Part shown: piece by piece, positions 16,237 to 26,332 of the stretch
Position numbering within the stretch: the first letter of the stretch is position 1
Layout: each line of letters opens with the position of its first letter
Assembly (NCBI GenBank): GCA_035544215.1
Contig: DATKHY010000003.1
Span: 186,001 to 250,000, forward strand
Direction of reading: 5' to 3'
DNA: 64,000 bases
Source: Candidatus Binatia bacterium
Lineage (GTDB): Bacteria; Vulcanimicrobiota; Vulcanimicrobiia; Vulcanimicrobiales; Vulcanimicrobiaceae
The notes under the pieces: model-generated
The model's input: the letters and a program-made list of their open reading frames with translations, nothing else
Database searches by the model: none
Told to the model about the DNA's origin: nothing
Translations under genes and position numbers: made by a program

Positions 16237-18660
16237 GTGAACGCGCGTACCTATGGTTCCGGCGAGCGAATTACCGTTTACGAGATCGACGATTCGCAGC
16301 TCGCCGTCGGCAGCACGCTAGGCGGCCCCAAAGGGGCCCTCGTCATCAAGGCCTCGGGAGCGATCGAAAAAGTCTTTTCAAGCGATCTCGGCGAGACGGT
16401 GATGGCCGGCGTTTCGGTCCAATTCTGGGACGGCCCCACCGGTGCGGAGCGTGTCAAGATCGGCGGTAAGTTTCTGATCTATCCGGATTGCCAGCAGTAC
16501 GAGTATCGGATCGAAGAAGACGTTACGGTTCTCGAGACGCTCTTCGTGCTCAACCGCTACGACGTGGGCAGCCTCGTCGATCCGCTGACCGCCTATATTA
16601 GCGTCGAAATCCGTAACGATTCGAGCGAGACACACGAGTTGGACAGCATGACCGGCGCGCTCTTACGCGGCACGACCGAGCGCGACGTGCGCGCGGTCTA
16701 CGACAGAAGCCTTGGCGCGGTCGTCGCGTGGAACGAATCGACACCGAACGCCGCGCGCGCCATCGGCTCCTCGGGGCCGCTCACGAGCTTCGAAGTGACG
16801 GACGATCACGGCGCGATGAACCGTTCGCACTTCGTAGGCAAACTCTCCGGCCAAGTCGCGACTTACTTGAGCGAACCCATCGCGCTCTTTCATCACCGGA
16901 TCCGCCTCGCCCCGCGCTCGCGCCGGCGCTTTTGGTTCACGATGGTCGCCTCGGCGCAGGGCGCGCGCGACGTGCGGAGAGCCTACCGCAACGCGCCGCC
17001 GGCTGCGAGCGCTCATGCGCAAACGCGCCGCCATTATTCAGAGGTCTTGAATCAGGCCGTGGTCGTGACGCCGGATACCGACGTCAACCGCGGCGTGCTC
17101 TGGGCCAAGGCAAACATGTTGCGCACGCAGCTATGTGCCCCAACCGGCTGGTGTTTCGTCAACGACCCCACGCGTTCGAACAACAGCGTGGGTCGCGACA
17201 CGGCCTCGTTCGCGTTGGGGTCCGACTACGTCATGCCGGCGTTTTCGCGCGAATCGGTGCGTTGGTACTTGCGTCACGCACAACGCAGCGGCAAGATCGT
17301 CGAGTATTATGACGTACGCAACGGCGAAGCTGAAGACTACGGCCTGAACGTCAACGATGACACGCCGCTCATCATCCTGGCCGTGGCCCACTACTACCTC
17401 GTCACGGACGATGCCTACTTCGTCCGCGAGTCGTACGCCGCCGTAAAGCGCGCGGCGGATTACCTGCTGTCGCAGCGGGACGAGCGCGGGCTGGTCTGGT
17501 GTACGTCGACTGGAACCGGGATGCAAGGCATCGTCGGCTGGCGTAACATCATCGACGACTATCGGATCTCGGGCGCCTCGACCGAGGTGAACTCCGAGTG
17601 TTACGCGGCGTTCGTCGCAATGGCCCGCATGGCGCAACTCGTGGGCAAGAAGAAGGACGCGCGGCGCTACGAGTTGGAGGCGGCGGCGCTACGCGAGGCC
17701 ATCAACCGGCACCTCCTCGACCCCAAGACCGGACTCTACTACCTGAACATCGACGTGGACGGCACGCCCCGCTCGAACGTCACGGCCGACATGCTGTTCC
17801 CGGTCTTTCTCGGCGTCGCCGATCACGACACGGCAGCCCGCATCATCAGCCGGCTCAGCGTCCCCCCGTTTTGGACCGAGGCCGGCATTCGGACCGTGCC
17901 GCGCGACGATCTCGAATATAGCCCCACGCGCAGCTGGGGATTGCTCGGCGGCGTATGGGTTGGTATGAACTTCATCTACGCGCTAGCGGCGGCGCGTTTC
18001 AATCCGGGGTTCATGGCCTACGCGTTGGGCGCGAGCTTCCAGCACTACTCGCGCGATCCCGGCCGCAACAACACGGTGCCGGGTCAGTTCTCGGAGTGGC
18101 TGCACGGCGAGACGCTCGCCAATCAGGGGATGATGCTCTCGCCGTGGTACCCGCCGCGCTACGTGTGGTCTGCGATCGAGGGTGCGGCGGGGCTAGAGCT
18201 GCGCGGCCGCACATTGTCGTGCAATCCGCGCCTTGCGCCGAACTGGAAGTGGCTGGGCGTTCGCAACCTTCACATGCGAGGCTCGTGCCTGAGCTGGTTC
18301 ATCGCGCGGGTGCCCGAGCCGACGCTCTACGCGAACTTCGAGTTCGCGACCGAGTACCCGCATCGGTTCTACCAGCGTGACGTCACGCCGCTGCTCCGGC
18401 TCGGCGACGAGGTGACCGAGGTCGCCCTGCGCCGGGGACGCGACCTCGTCATCCTCATGGGCAACACCGCCAACCGCACCGTTACGACGCCGCTGCGCTT
18501 CAAGCGCTCATTACCGGGGCGATACCACGTGCGGTATTTTACGAGCATGCTCGGCGAGTGGATGCACCACACAAATCTTTCGGGTCGCGAGCTCGAACAC
18601 GGGTTCGCGATCGACATCGATGCGCTGGGATTCTCGGTCATCGAGCTTACGCGGGTGTAG
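16237..18660 (+). CDS. Six-hairpin glycoside hydrolase-like protein (glucan-debranching/phosphorylase type)
   Basis: An 807-residue protein with the layout of (alpha/alpha)6-barrel carbohydrate enzymes. A beta-sandwich N-terminal domain (about 1-250: YEIDDSQLAVGSTL, YISVEIRNDSSETHEL) is followed by a helical barrel (about 270-690: RGVLWAKANMLRTQL, AVAHYYLVTDDAYFVRES, EVNSECYAAFVAMARMAQL, PTRSWGLLGGVWVGMNFIYA) and a small C-terminal beta domain. The Glu in EVNSE is a candidate catalytic or binding acid. Similar architecture occurs in amylo-alpha-1,6-glucosidases, MGH1-like hydrolases and GH94 phosphorylases; I cannot decide which. No signal peptide, so probably cytoplasmic oligosaccharide metabolism. 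GTG at 16237 is the first start after the TsaD promoter gap. Confidence 0.72.
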   Translation: MNARTYGSGERITVYEIDDSQLAVGSTLGGPKGALVIKASGAIEKVFSSDLGETVMAGVSVQFWDGPTGAERVKIGGKFLIYPDCQQYEYRIEEDVTVLETLFVLNRYDVGSLVDPLTAYISVEIRNDSSETHELDSMTGALLRGTTERDVRAVYDRSLGAVVAWNESTPNAARAIGSSGPLTSFEVTDDHGAMNRSHFVGKLSGQVATYLSEPIALFHHRIRLAPRSRRRFWFTMVASAQGARDVRRAYRNAPPAASAHAQTRRHYSEVLNQAVVVTPDTDVNRGVLWAKANMLRTQLCAPTGWCFVNDPTRSNNSVGRDTASFALGSDYVMPAFSRESVRWYLRHAQRSGKIVEYYDVRNGEAEDYGLNVNDDTPLIILAVAHYYLVTDDAYFVRESYAAVKRAADYLLSQRDERGLVWCTSTGTGMQGIVGWRNIIDDYRISGASTEVNSECYAAFVAMARMAQLVGKKKDARRYELEAAALREAINRHLLDPKTGLYYLNIDVDGTPRSNVTADMLFPVFLGVADHDTAARIISRLSVPPFWTEAGIRTVPRDDLEYSPTRSWGLLGGVWVGMNFIYALAAARFNPGFMAYALGASFQHYSRDPGRNNTVPGQFSEWLHGETLANQGMMLSPWYPPRYVWSAIEGAAGLELRGRTLSCNPRLAPNWKWLGVRNLHMRGSCLSWFIARVPEPTLYANFEFATEYPHRFYQRDVTPLLRLGDEVTEVALRRGRDLVILMGNTANRTVTTPLRFKRSLPGRYHVRYFTSMLGEWMHHTNLSGRELEHGFAIDIDALGFSVIELTRV

Positions 18661-18828
18661 TCGTCAGGAGTCGGAAAAAAGTACGGTGTCGCGGGACGGA
18701 TTCCGTCGGTACGGCGCTCTGTTGCATTACGGACATGGAAGGGCTGGTTCGGTTGGAGCCGATCCGGGAACGATAGGCCCTAAAGCGTCTTGCGGTCCTC
18801 GATCTGGGCCGCGAACTAAGGAGAAAAC

Positions 18829-18987
18829 ATGGCCGGACTGCTTTGGACAATAATCGTGATCTTGTTCGTCCTCTGGCTGATCGGGTTTTTGATCCACGTC
18901 GGCGGAGGCCTCATCCACATCATCCTCATCGTTGTGGTCGTCCTAATCATTATCAATCTGCTTACCGGGCGAGGCGCACGTCTTTAG
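18829..18987 (+). CDS. lmo0937-family small membrane protein
   Basis: A 52-residue, very hydrophobic protein (MAGLLWTIIVILFVLWLIGF, then HVGGGLIHIILIVVVVLIII, ending NLLTGRGARL). The pattern of two helices around an H-x-GGG-LIH turn is the signature of the lmo0937 family of small membrane proteins, often linked to stress or stationary phase in other bacteria. An AAGGAGAA ribosome-binding site lies six bases before the ATG. The 168 bases upstream have no gene, so it has its own leader. Function unknown. Confidence 0.8.
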   Translation: MAGLLWTIIVILFVLWLIGFLIHVGGGLIHIILIVVVVLIIINLLTGRGARL

Positions 18988-19036
18988 CAGCCGGCAAGAA
19001 AGTCGGGAGCGCGATGCACGAGAGACCTAGAGGCCC

Positions 19037-19540
19037 CTAAGCGGGGGCCTCCAGTTCCGTTGAGTTCGACAGCGGTCCGAGGTCGGTCGTGTCGCAGCCG
19101 CACGCGTGCAGAGCTTCGTCGACCATCTCCTTCGAGTGCGCGTCGTCGCCGCAGATTTGGATGTTCGAGCCCGCCTGCGGCATGTTGATGAGCGCGCGCA
19201 CGACGCGATGGCTGTCGAGCTTGCGCGCGAGCTGCTCGGCGCCGCTGCGACCTGGGCTTCCGCGCTCGCCCTCGACCGCGTCGACGATGACGGCGTCCGC
19301 ACCCGAACCGACCGCCGTTACCGCGCGGTCGACCTGTTCTCGCGGCACCGCGAGGACAAGCAGGTCGGACTTCATCGCTTGGGCGTAGGGCAGCTCGGTC
19401 TGCGTGCCGAGCGCGGCCGCGGCTCGGCCGGCGCGATCCTTCGCGCTGGGGTCGCCGAACGTTACCTTGTGGCCGCCGCCGCTTAGGAGGCGGCCGATCG
19501 CCTGGGCGCGGTCGCTGGAGCCAACAATTCCTATGATCAT
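19037..19540 (-). CDS. NAD(P)-binding Rossmann protein (F420-dependent NADP oxidoreductase-like)
   Basis: A 167-residue cytoplasmic protein starting with a dinucleotide-binding motif (MIIGIVGSSDRAQAIGRLL). It continues with the secondary structure of coenzyme F420-dependent NADP oxidoreductases: GGHKVTFGDPS, LPYAQAMKSDLLVLAVPREQ, ADAVIVDAVEG, VVRALINMPQAGSNIQICGD. Full-length homologues are about 210-230 residues, so it is somewhat short, mainly at the C terminus. The first glycine position of the GxGxxG loop is kept but the third is Ala-Ile-Gly-like, so cofactor preference is uncertain. Transcribed away from rpoC. Its partner and substrate are not evident. Confidence 0.7.
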   Translation of the reverse strand: MIIGIVGSSDRAQAIGRLLSGGGHKVTFGDPSAKDRAGRAAAALGTQTELPYAQAMKSDLLVLAVPREQVDRAVTAVGSGADAVIVDAVEGERGSPGRSGAEQLARKLDSHRVVRALINMPQAGSNIQICGDDAHSKEMVDEALHACGCDTTDLGPLSNSTELEAPA

Positions 19541-19592
19541 GCACTCCGCGTACCCAGCAACCTGGGCGGCGCCTGAGTTTAGCCAAGGCCGC

Positions 19593-19621
19593 TTGAGGAA
19601 GGTGGACCGAGGTGCTATACT
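19593..19621 (+). promoter_or_regulatory. Candidate sigma-70 promoter of rpoC
   Basis: TTGAGG at 19593-19598 and TATACT at 19616-19621 are separated by exactly 17 bases, close to the housekeeping consensus. It lies 115 bases upstream of the rpoC start with no other plus-strand gene between, so rpoC seems to have its own promoter. Confidence 0.6.
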
Positions 19622-19735
19622 TTATGGCTGTGCCCCGGGCCAGCGGCGGCGGTGGGAACCCTTACGTGACGACGTGAGAAGCGATTTCCCTGCGTAGGCG
19701 GCGGCCACGAATGGGCGCGAGCGGAGTCCCTTTCT

Positions 19736-22700
19736 TTGAACCTCATCGACGTCAACAACTTCGACGCAATGCGCATCGGCCTCGCGTCGCCGGAGCAAAT
19801 TCGCGCTTGGTCCTTTGGGGAAGTCAAGAAGCCCGAGACGATCAACTACCGGACGCTCAAGCCGGAGCGCGATGGGTTGTTCTGCGAGAAGATCTTCGGC
19901 CCGACCAAAGACTGGGAGTGCCACTGCGGCAAGTACAAGCGCATTCGCTTCAAGGGCATGATCTGCGACCGCTGCGGCGTCGAGATCACGCGCGCGAAGG
20001 TGCGGCGCGAGCGGATGGGTCACATCGAGCTCGCGACGCCGGTCAGCCATATTTGGTACCTCAAGGGCGTGCCGAGCCGCATCGGCATCCTGCTCGACAT
20101 GTCGCCACGCCAGCTCGAGAAGGTCATCTATTTTGCGGCGTATGTCGTGATCGACCCGGGCGACACGACGCTGACCAAGCGTGAGGTCCTCTCCGAACAG
20201 AAATATCGCGAGGCGCGCGAGAAGTTTGGTAATCGGTTCAAGGCCGGCATGGGCGCGGAGGCGATTCGCGAGCTGCTGCGCGATCTCAACTTGCGCAAGA
20301 TCCAAGAAGACCTGCGCAAAGAGTTCAAGGAGACGACCGGCCAGAAGCGCCTGAAGGCGATCAAACGGCTCGAAGTCGTCGAGGCATTTCTCAACAGCGG
20401 CAATCGCCCCGAGTGGATGGTGTTGGCCGCTGTGCCGGTCATTGCGCCGGAGTTGCGGCCGATGGTGCAGCTCGACGGCGGAAGATTCGCGACGTCTGAC
20501 CTCAACGATCTCTATCGGCGCGTCATCAACCGCAACAACCGGCTGAAGCGGCTCCTCGAGCTCAACGCGCCCGAGATCATCATCAAGAACGAGAAGCGCA
20601 TGCTGCAGGAAGCGGTGGATGCGCTGATCGACAACGGGCGGCGCGGGCGGCCCGTCACAGGGCCGAACAATCGTCCCCTCAAGTCTCTGTCGGACATCTT
20701 AAAAGGAAAGCAGGGACGCTTCCGGCAGAACCTGCTCGGCAAGCGCGTCGACTACTCGGGGCGTTCGGTGATCGTCGTCGGCCCGACGCTCAAGCTGCAC
20801 CAGTGCGGCCTGCCCAAAGAGATGGCGCTCGAGCTCTTCAAGCCGTTCGTGATGAAGAAGCTCGTCGATCGCGGGCTCGCGCACAACATCAAGAGCGCGA
20901 AGCGCATGGTGGAGCGCGTACGTCCCGAGGTGTGGGACGTACTGGAAGAGGTCATCAAGGAGCATCCGGTACTGCTCAACCGCGCGCCGACGCTGCATCG
21001 CTTGGGCATCCAGGCCTTCGAACCGGTGCTGGTCGAGGGCAAGGCCGTGCACCTGCATCCGCTCGTGTGCACGCCGTACAACGCGGACTTCGACGGCGAC
21101 CAGATGGCCGTCCACCTTCCGCTCTCTGCCGGCGCCCAGGCGGAGGCGCGCATCCTCATGCTCTCCTCGAACAACATTCTGTTGCCGGCGTACGGCAATC
21201 CGGTCTCGATTCCGACCCAAGACATGGTGCTCGGACTCTACTACCTAACGTTCCAACGCGAAGAATACTCCGGGCCGGCGAAGGCCGCGATCCCCGACGA
21301 TCCCGATGCCTTCGAGCGCAGAAAGAAGAAGAACGCACCGGCGGCGGATGCGGCCGGCGCGATTCCGACGTTCTTCGACGGCAAGGAAGCCGTGATGGCA
21401 TACGAGACCAAGCAGATCGGCCTGCAAGAGTGGATCTACGTCCGCTGGAACGGCGCGCTAATCAAGACGACGGTCGGGCGCATCATCTTCAACAGCGCCT
21501 TCCCGGAGCACTGGAACCACGAGTTCGTCAATCGCATCATCGACAAGGGCGGCCTGAGGAAGATCATCACGGATTGCTATCGCACGTACGGCAACTCCGA
21601 GACGGCGCGCTTCTTGGACGCGATCAAGGATCTCGGCTTTCACTACGCCACGCTCTCGGGGACGACCGTGTCGATCAACGACGTCATCGTTCCCGCGAAC
21701 AAGGACGCGATCGTCGGTAAGGCGCAGGACGAAGTCGACGAGCTGCACCGTCTCTACGAGCAAGGCTTCATCTCCCAGGACGAGCAGTACAACAAGACGA
21801 TCGACGTCTGGTCGAAGGCCTCGGACGAGGTGACGACTGCCATGCAGTCGTCGCAGAACCCGCTCAATCCGGTGTTCATGATGGCGACGTCGGGCGCGCG
21901 CGGTTCGATCGCTCAGGTCAAGCAGCTCGGCGGCATGCGCGGCTTGATGTCGGATCCCTCGGGACGGATTCTCGAGATTCCGGTCAAGGCGTCTCTCAAA
22001 GAGGGGCTGACGGTTCTCGAGTACTTCATCTCCACGCACGGCGCGCGCAAGGGTCTTGCCGACACCGCGCTGCGTACGGCGGACTCGGGTTACTTGACGC
22101 GCCGCTTGGTCGACGTCGCACAGGACGTGATCATTCGCGAGGAGGACTGCGGCACGACCAGCGGCATCGTCGTAAGCGATATCCGGGTCGGCAAAGAAAT
22201 CATCGAGCCGCTCGCCGACCGCATCGTCGGACGCCGCGCCGCCGAGGAGATTCGGCTGGATCCCAAGCGGCCGACGACCGCGATCGTCACTCGCAATGCC
22301 GAGATCGACGAAGACAAAGCTAAGGCGCTGCTCGACGCAGGCGTCTCCGAGGTCAAGATTCGTTCGGTGCTCACGTGCCGCTCGAAGTACGGCGTCTGCT
22401 CGATGTGCTACGGACGTGACTTGGCCGCGGGAACCAAGGCCGACATCGGTACCGCCGTCGGCATCATCGCCGCGCAATCGATCGGCGAACCGGGCACGCA
22501 GCTCACGCTGCGGACGTTCCACACCGGCGGCGTCGCGACCGAGGACATCATCACGGGTCTGCCGCGCGTCGAAGAGATCTTCGAAGCGCGCAAGCCCAAG
22601 GGGCAGGCCACGATCGTCGAGGTTGCGGGCACGATCAAGTTCGCCGACGAGAAGAACAGGCGTATCGTGCACGTCGTCGATGCGAACGGCGAAGAGCATG

Positions 22701-23530
22701 AGTACGACATCCCGCCGGGCACGCACCTCATGGTGGCGGAGGGCCAGCAAGTGGAGCCGGGCGACCAGCTCAACGAAGGCTCGCTGAATCCGCATGACAT
22801 CCTGCGGGTGAAGGGCGAGACGGCGCTGCAAAACTACCTTGTGCAAGAGGTGCAGAAAGTCTATCGCTCGCAAGGCGTCGACATCAACGACAAGCATATC
22901 GAAGTGATCGTACGTTCGATGCTGCGTAAGGTGAAGATCGTCGAAGGCGGCGACACGGCGCTGCTGCCCGGCCAGCTGATCGAAGCGGCGCAGTTCAACG
23001 AGGCCAACGAGCGGATGAAGGCCGCCGGCAAGGAGCTGGCGACCGCGAACCCGGTGCTGCTCGGCGTGACGAAGGCGTCGCTCGCGACGGAGTCGTTCCT
23101 CTCGGCGGCGAGCTTCCAGGAGACGACGCGCGTGCTCACCGATGCGGCGATCAAGGGCAAGTACGATCCGCTGCTCGGCTTGAAGGAGAACGTGATCATC
23201 GGCAAGCTGATCCCCGCGGGGACGGGCATGTCGCGCTATCGCAACGTCGACATCGTGCCCCAAGGCCAAGACGTCGACGAGGACGGCCGGCCGCGCCACG
23301 AGTTCGAGATGCCCTACGCCACGATGACCGCCGACGAGGCGGCACTGGCCGAAGTGATGGGCGGCGGTAACGGCGACGGGATGAGCCGGCTCGTTAGCGC
23401 GTATGAGCGCAATCGCGAGCCGTTGACCGTACACTACGAGGGCGAGTATGAGGACCATGCCAACCCGCACGCATCTCCTAAGAAGACGCAGTACGACAAG
23501 TTGAAGGGCATCAACCCCGAAGACCTATAA
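19736..23530 (+). CDS. rpoC: DNA-directed RNA polymerase subunit beta'
   Basis: Catalytic large subunit of RNA polymerase, 1264 residues. The N-terminal zinc ribbon has C62, C64, C77 and C80. The active-site motif NADFDGDQM is at about 449-457 with its three magnesium-binding aspartates. The bridge-helix/trigger-loop region ([38 protein letters not shown]) follows, and a second zinc site is near 804-896 (EEDCGTTSG..., [13 protein letters not shown]). The start is TTG at 19736, giving the usual [10 protein letters not shown]. rpoC normally follows rpoB directly; here the upstream neighbour is an unrelated minus-strand gene, and rpoC has its own promoter and terminator. The rplK/rplA block is 40 kb away. 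Confidence 0.98.
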   Translation: MNLIDVNNFDAMRIGLASPEQIRAWSFGEVKKPETINYRTLKPERDGLFCEKIFGPTKDWECHCGKYKRIRFKGMICDRCGVEITRAKVRRERMGHIELATPVSHIWYLKGVPSRIGILLDMSPRQLEKVIYFAAYVVIDPGDTTLTKREVLSEQKYREAREKFGNRFKAGMGAEAIRELLRDLNLRKIQEDLRKEFKETTGQKRLKAIKRLEVVEAFLNSGNRPEWMVLAAVPVIAPELRPMVQLDGGRFATSDLNDLYRRVINRNNRLKRLLELNAPEIIIKNEKRMLQEAVDALIDNGRRGRPVTGPNNRPLKSLSDILKGKQGRFRQNLLGKRVDYSGRSVIVVGPTLKLHQCGLPKEMALELFKPFVMKKLVDRGLAHNIKSAKRMVERVRPEVWDVLEEVIKEHPVLLNRAPTLHRLGIQAFEPVLVEGKAVHLHPLVCTPYNADFDGDQMAVHLPLSAGAQAEARILMLSSNNILLPAYGNPVSIPTQDMVLGLYYLTFQREEYSGPAKAAIPDDPDAFERRKKKNAPAADAAGAIPTFFDGKEAVMAYETKQIGLQEWIYVRWNGALIKTTVGRIIFNSAFPEHWNHEFVNRIIDKGGLRKIITDCYRTYGNSETARFLDAIKDLGFHYATLSGTTVSINDVIVPANKDAIVGKAQDEVDELHRLYEQGFISQDEQYNKTIDVWSKASDEVTTAMQSSQNPLNPVFMMATSGARGSIAQVKQLGGMRGLMSDPSGRILEIPVKASLKEGLTVLEYFISTHGARKGLADTALRTADSGYLTRRLVDVAQDVIIREEDCGTTSGIVVSDIRVGKEIIEPLADRIVGRRAAEEIRLDPKRPTTAIVTRNAEIDEDKAKALLDAGVSEVKIRSVLTCRSKYGVCSMCYGRDLAAGTKADIGTAVGIIAAQSIGEPGTQLTLRTFHTGGVATEDIITGLPRVEEIFEARKPKGQATIVEVAGTIKFADEKNRRIVHVVDANGEEHEYDIPPGTHLMVAEGQQVEPGDQLNEGSLNPHDILRVKGETALQNYLVQEVQKVYRSQGVDINDKHIEVIVRSMLRKVKIVEGGDTALLPGQLIEAAQFNEANERMKAAGKELATANPVLLGVTKASLATESFLSAASFQETTRVLTDAAIKGKYDPLLGLKENVIIGKLIPAGTGMSRYRNVDIVPQGQDVDEDGRPRHEFEMPYATMTADEAALAEVMGGGNGDGMSRLVSAYERNREPLTVHYEGEYEDHANPHASPKKTQYDKLKGINPEDL

Positions 23531-23550
23531 CCCTTCGACTTCGCTCAGGA
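23531..23550. repeat. Intergenic repeat of the CTGAGC...GTCGAAGGG type
   Basis: Just after the rpoC stop, the minus strand reads TCCTGAGCGAAGTCGAAGGG. A close variant occurs at 63315-63334, again directly after an informational gene (nusG). The shared core is CTGAGC, a two- or three-base variable centre and GTCGAAGGG. Function unknown; similar words are common as intergenic repeats in many bacterial genomes. Confidence 0.55.
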
Positions 23551-23576
23551 CTGCGCTTCGCGCAGGCGCTAAGGAA

Positions 23577-23608
23577 AGGCCCCCGCCAGGCGGCGGGGCC
23601 TTTTTTAT
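23577..23608 (+). terminator. Rho-independent terminator of rpoC
   Basis: GC-rich hairpin: GGCCCCCGCC at 23578-23587 pairs with GGCGGGGCC at 23592-23600 with one bulged C, and is followed by six Ts. It ends about 20 bases before the TIR gene start, so that gene must be transcribed from within or beyond this element or by read-through. Confidence 0.85.
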
Positions 23609-23622
23609 GGTAAGAACGGAGC

Positions 23623-26331
23623 GTGGAAGCGAAATCCGCCGGGGCATCCAAGGCGGCGCTGTTCGTTAGCCGCGCCGGCGCCGACGCGGACTTCGCTGCG
23701 GTCATCGGCGCGATGTTGGAGGCCGAGGGCTACTCGGTCATCCTGCAGCAGTGGGACTTCGCAAACCGCAATTTCATGGAACGCATGCACGCCGCGCTGG
23801 CGCAAGGCGCGCGCGTGATCGCGCTGCTTTCCCCTGAATACCTGAGCAGCGATCACTGTCAGGCGGAGTGGCAAAACGCCATCGCCTCGGATCCTCTGAA
23901 CACTAAATCCCGCCTCATTCTGCTGCGCGTCGCCGAGTGCGAACCGCCGGGGCTTTTGAGCGGCCTGGCTTATTGGGACCTCGTCCCTGTCCGCGATAAT
24001 CGCGCGCTGCTTCAGGATATCGTGTTGGGCGCCGTGCGCGAAGATCGCCGGGGCGCAGCGACGGGCGGGCCGTATTGGCGAGCGCCGCGCACGATCGTGG
24101 ATGGCGAGGCGATCCGTCCGGTTCCGGGCTTCAGCGGTCGCGAGCAAGAGCTTGCGGCGCTCTCCGAGTCCCTCGTAGGCTATGACTGCGTCGCCGTCGT
24201 GCACGGTCTAGGAGGCGTCGGCAAGTCGTCGGTCGCGCGCGAATACGCGTGGCGAAAACGCGGCGACTACTCCGTGATATGGTGGCTCAGCGCACAAACC
24301 GAGGACGCGGTGGTCGATGCTCTGCTCCGCCTGGGAGCGCTACTCGTGCGCGGCCTCGATCGGCTCGCCGACCGCAGGGCGGCGGCGCAGCAAGTCACGT
24401 CGTCGCTGTTAAAAGGCTTCGCAAAGCCGGTGCTGCTGATCTTCGACAATCTCGAAGACGAGCGGCTCGTGCACGCGTGGCGGCCGCGAACCGGTTCGCA
24501 CGTCCTGGCGACGTCGAGGAACGCGGCATGGGGCTCGGAGGTCACCGCGATTCCCCTACAGACGTGGCCTCTCGAGACGGCGATCGAGTACTTGCAACGC
24601 GAGAGCGGGCGCCCGGATTTTGGCGAGGCTGGAGCGCGGGACATCGCGCTAGCGTTGGGCGAGCTTCCGCTGGCCCTCGCGCATGCGGCGGCGTCGTTGC
24701 GCGGGATGCGCATGGTGACGCCGGAACGTTATTTGGCGCGCGTCAGCGAGCGTCTCAAGAACGCTCCGGCCGCCGCCGAGTACCCGCGCTCCGTCTTTGC
24801 GACGTTCGTTACCGCGATCGCGCACGCAGAAAAGGAGGCTCCCGGAGCGGCGGCGGCGCTCTGCTTTGCCGCAACGTTCGCTCCCGACGAGATCCCCGAC
24901 GAGCTCTTTCGGCAGCCGCTCGAAAACTATCGCGACGACTTGCGGCCGGAGCTGTCAGACGACGGCTCGGCGCTAGATCTGCGTTCCGCATTGGCGAACG
25001 ATCTGCTGTTGGACGAAGCGCTTGGTGCTCTCGACCGGCTTTCGCTGCTGACCTTCGCGCCGGCATCGCGCACGTACGCGATCCACCGGCTCGTTCAACT
25101 TGCGGCGCGAGATCTCTTTGCCACCGATGCGGCGGCGTGGAGCGAGTGCGCCGTTGCGGTAGTGGAGGGAATTTTTCCCAAAGTGGAGTTCGCCACGTGG
25201 CCGGAATGCGAGCGGCTTCTGCCGCACGCGCAGGCCGCTCTGGCCGATCTCTCCAGCGATACGTTGTTTCTGCCGGCAGGCCGTCTAGCGGAACGATGCG
25301 CCCTCTACTTGCGCGAGCGCGGCGAATTTGCCGCGGCCGTGCCCTTGCAGACACGCGCGCTGGCAATCGTCGAGCACGCGTTTGGAGCGCAGAGCCCCGA
25401 AGCCGCGTCGAGCGCGGATTACCTCGCCGTCATCTATTGGCGCCAGGGCCGCTATGCGGATGCCGAAGCCCGATTCGCCAAGGCGCTCACGATCTTGGAG
25501 AAGACGCGCGGGCCCGAGCACCTCGACGTCGCAACGTCTCTCAATGACCTCGGCATGGTCTTTTTCGAGCAAGGGCGCTATACGGAAGCCCAGCCGCTGC
25601 TCGACCGCGCTTTAGCGATTCGAGAGAAGCAGCTCGGCCCGGAGCATTACGGCGTGGCCCTGGTGCTGAACAACCTCGCCAACCTGCATTGCGTGCAAGG
25701 GCACAACGTCGACGGGGAGCGGCTGCAGGCCCGGACTCTGGAGATCAACGAGAAGGCGTTCGGGCCCGATCATCCACGCGTCGCGACGAGCCTGAACAAT
25801 CTCGCGACGCTGTACGAGATTCAAGGTCGTTTCGACGAAGCCGTTCCGCTCCTTCAGCGCGCGCTCCAAATCTGGGAGTCGGCGTTCGGATCCGAGCATC
25901 CAGACCTCGCGTTGCCTCTCCACACGCTCGGCAAGATCCACCATCGGCAGGGGCGTTATGGCGAGGCGGAGCCGCTGATTGTGCGTTCGTTGGCGCTCAG
26001 GGAGAAAGCGCTGGGACCGGATCATCCGTTCGTGGGACTAAGTCTCGGAACGCTCGCCGCGCTGTATAGCCGCCAGGGACGCCACGAGGATGCCGAAGGC
26101 CTGTTCGCTCGCGCGCTGGCAAACTTGGAGAAGGGGCTCGGCGAAAGTCACGTGGAGCTGGCCGAGACTCTCGGCAACCTTGCGAGCATGCGCGACGCTC
26201 AGGGTCGTTTGGAAGAGGCAGAATCGCTGCACGAGCGCGCACTCGCGATTCGTGAGAAAACGTTGGGATCCGATCACGAACTGACGACCGCCTTGCGAGA
26301 CGATCTGCGCGACCTTCGGGCGAGGCGCTGA
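23623..26331 (+). CDS. TIR-NB-ARC-TPR STAND protein (NLR-like)
   Basis: A 902-residue signalling ATPase with NLR-like order. The TIR domain (about 10-130) has the family's strand/loop (ALFVSRAGADADFAAVIGAM) and a conserved Glu, E82, in the CQAEW motif, the position of the NAD-cleaving residue in enzymatic TIRs. The NB-ARC domain (about 170-500) has Walker A GLGGVGKSS (195-203), Walker B LLIFDN (271-276) and GELPLALAHAAASLRG. A linker is followed by eight 42-residue kinesin-light-chain-type TPRs (about 555-898), each with 'ALxIxEKxxGPxHPxVA..LNNLAxLY'. By family precedent a ligand sensed by the TPRs would trigger TIR NADase activity, as in bacterial immune STAND proteins; the ligand is unknown. 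GTG at 23623 has AACGGAG upstream. Confidence 0.9.
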   Translation: MEAKSAGASKAALFVSRAGADADFAAVIGAMLEAEGYSVILQQWDFANRNFMERMHAALAQGARVIALLSPEYLSSDHCQAEWQNAIASDPLNTKSRLILLRVAECEPPGLLSGLAYWDLVPVRDNRALLQDIVLGAVREDRRGAATGGPYWRAPRTIVDGEAIRPVPGFSGREQELAALSESLVGYDCVAVVHGLGGVGKSSVAREYAWRKRGDYSVIWWLSAQTEDAVVDALLRLGALLVRGLDRLADRRAAAQQVTSSLLKGFAKPVLLIFDNLEDERLVHAWRPRTGSHVLATSRNAAWGSEVTAIPLQTWPLETAIEYLQRESGRPDFGEAGARDIALALGELPLALAHAAASLRGMRMVTPERYLARVSERLKNAPAAAEYPRSVFATFVTAIAHAEKEAPGAAAALCFAATFAPDEIPDELFRQPLENYRDDLRPELSDDGSALDLRSALANDLLLDEALGALDRLSLLTFAPASRTYAIHRLVQLAARDLFATDAAAWSECAVAVVEGIFPKVEFATWPECERLLPHAQAALADLSSDTLFLPAGRLAERCALYLRERGEFAAAVPLQTRALAIVEHAFGAQSPEAASSADYLAVIYWRQGRYADAEARFAKALTILEKTRGPEHLDVATSLNDLGMVFFEQGRYTEAQPLLDRALAIREKQLGPEHYGVALVLNNLANLHCVQGHNVDGERLQARTLEINEKAFGPDHPRVATSLNNLATLYEIQGRFDEAVPLLQRALQIWESAFGSEHPDLALPLHTLGKIHHRQGRYGEAEPLIVRSLALREKALGPDHPFVGLSLGTLAALYSRQGRHEDAEGLFARALANLEKGLGESHVELAETLGNLASMRDAQGRLEEAESLHERALAIREKTLGSDHELTTALRDDLRDLRARR

Positions 26332-26332
26332 C

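Noticed and set aside
21458-23470. 670-codon minus-strand frame opposite rpoC
   Set aside because: Arg/Asp/Leu-rich shadow sequence with no ribosome-binding site, inside a highly conserved gene on the other strand.
25340-26320. Regular 126-base periodicity considered as DNA tandem repeats
   Set aside because: It reflects eight diverged 42-residue TPR units; the DNA copies are too different to be recent repeats.
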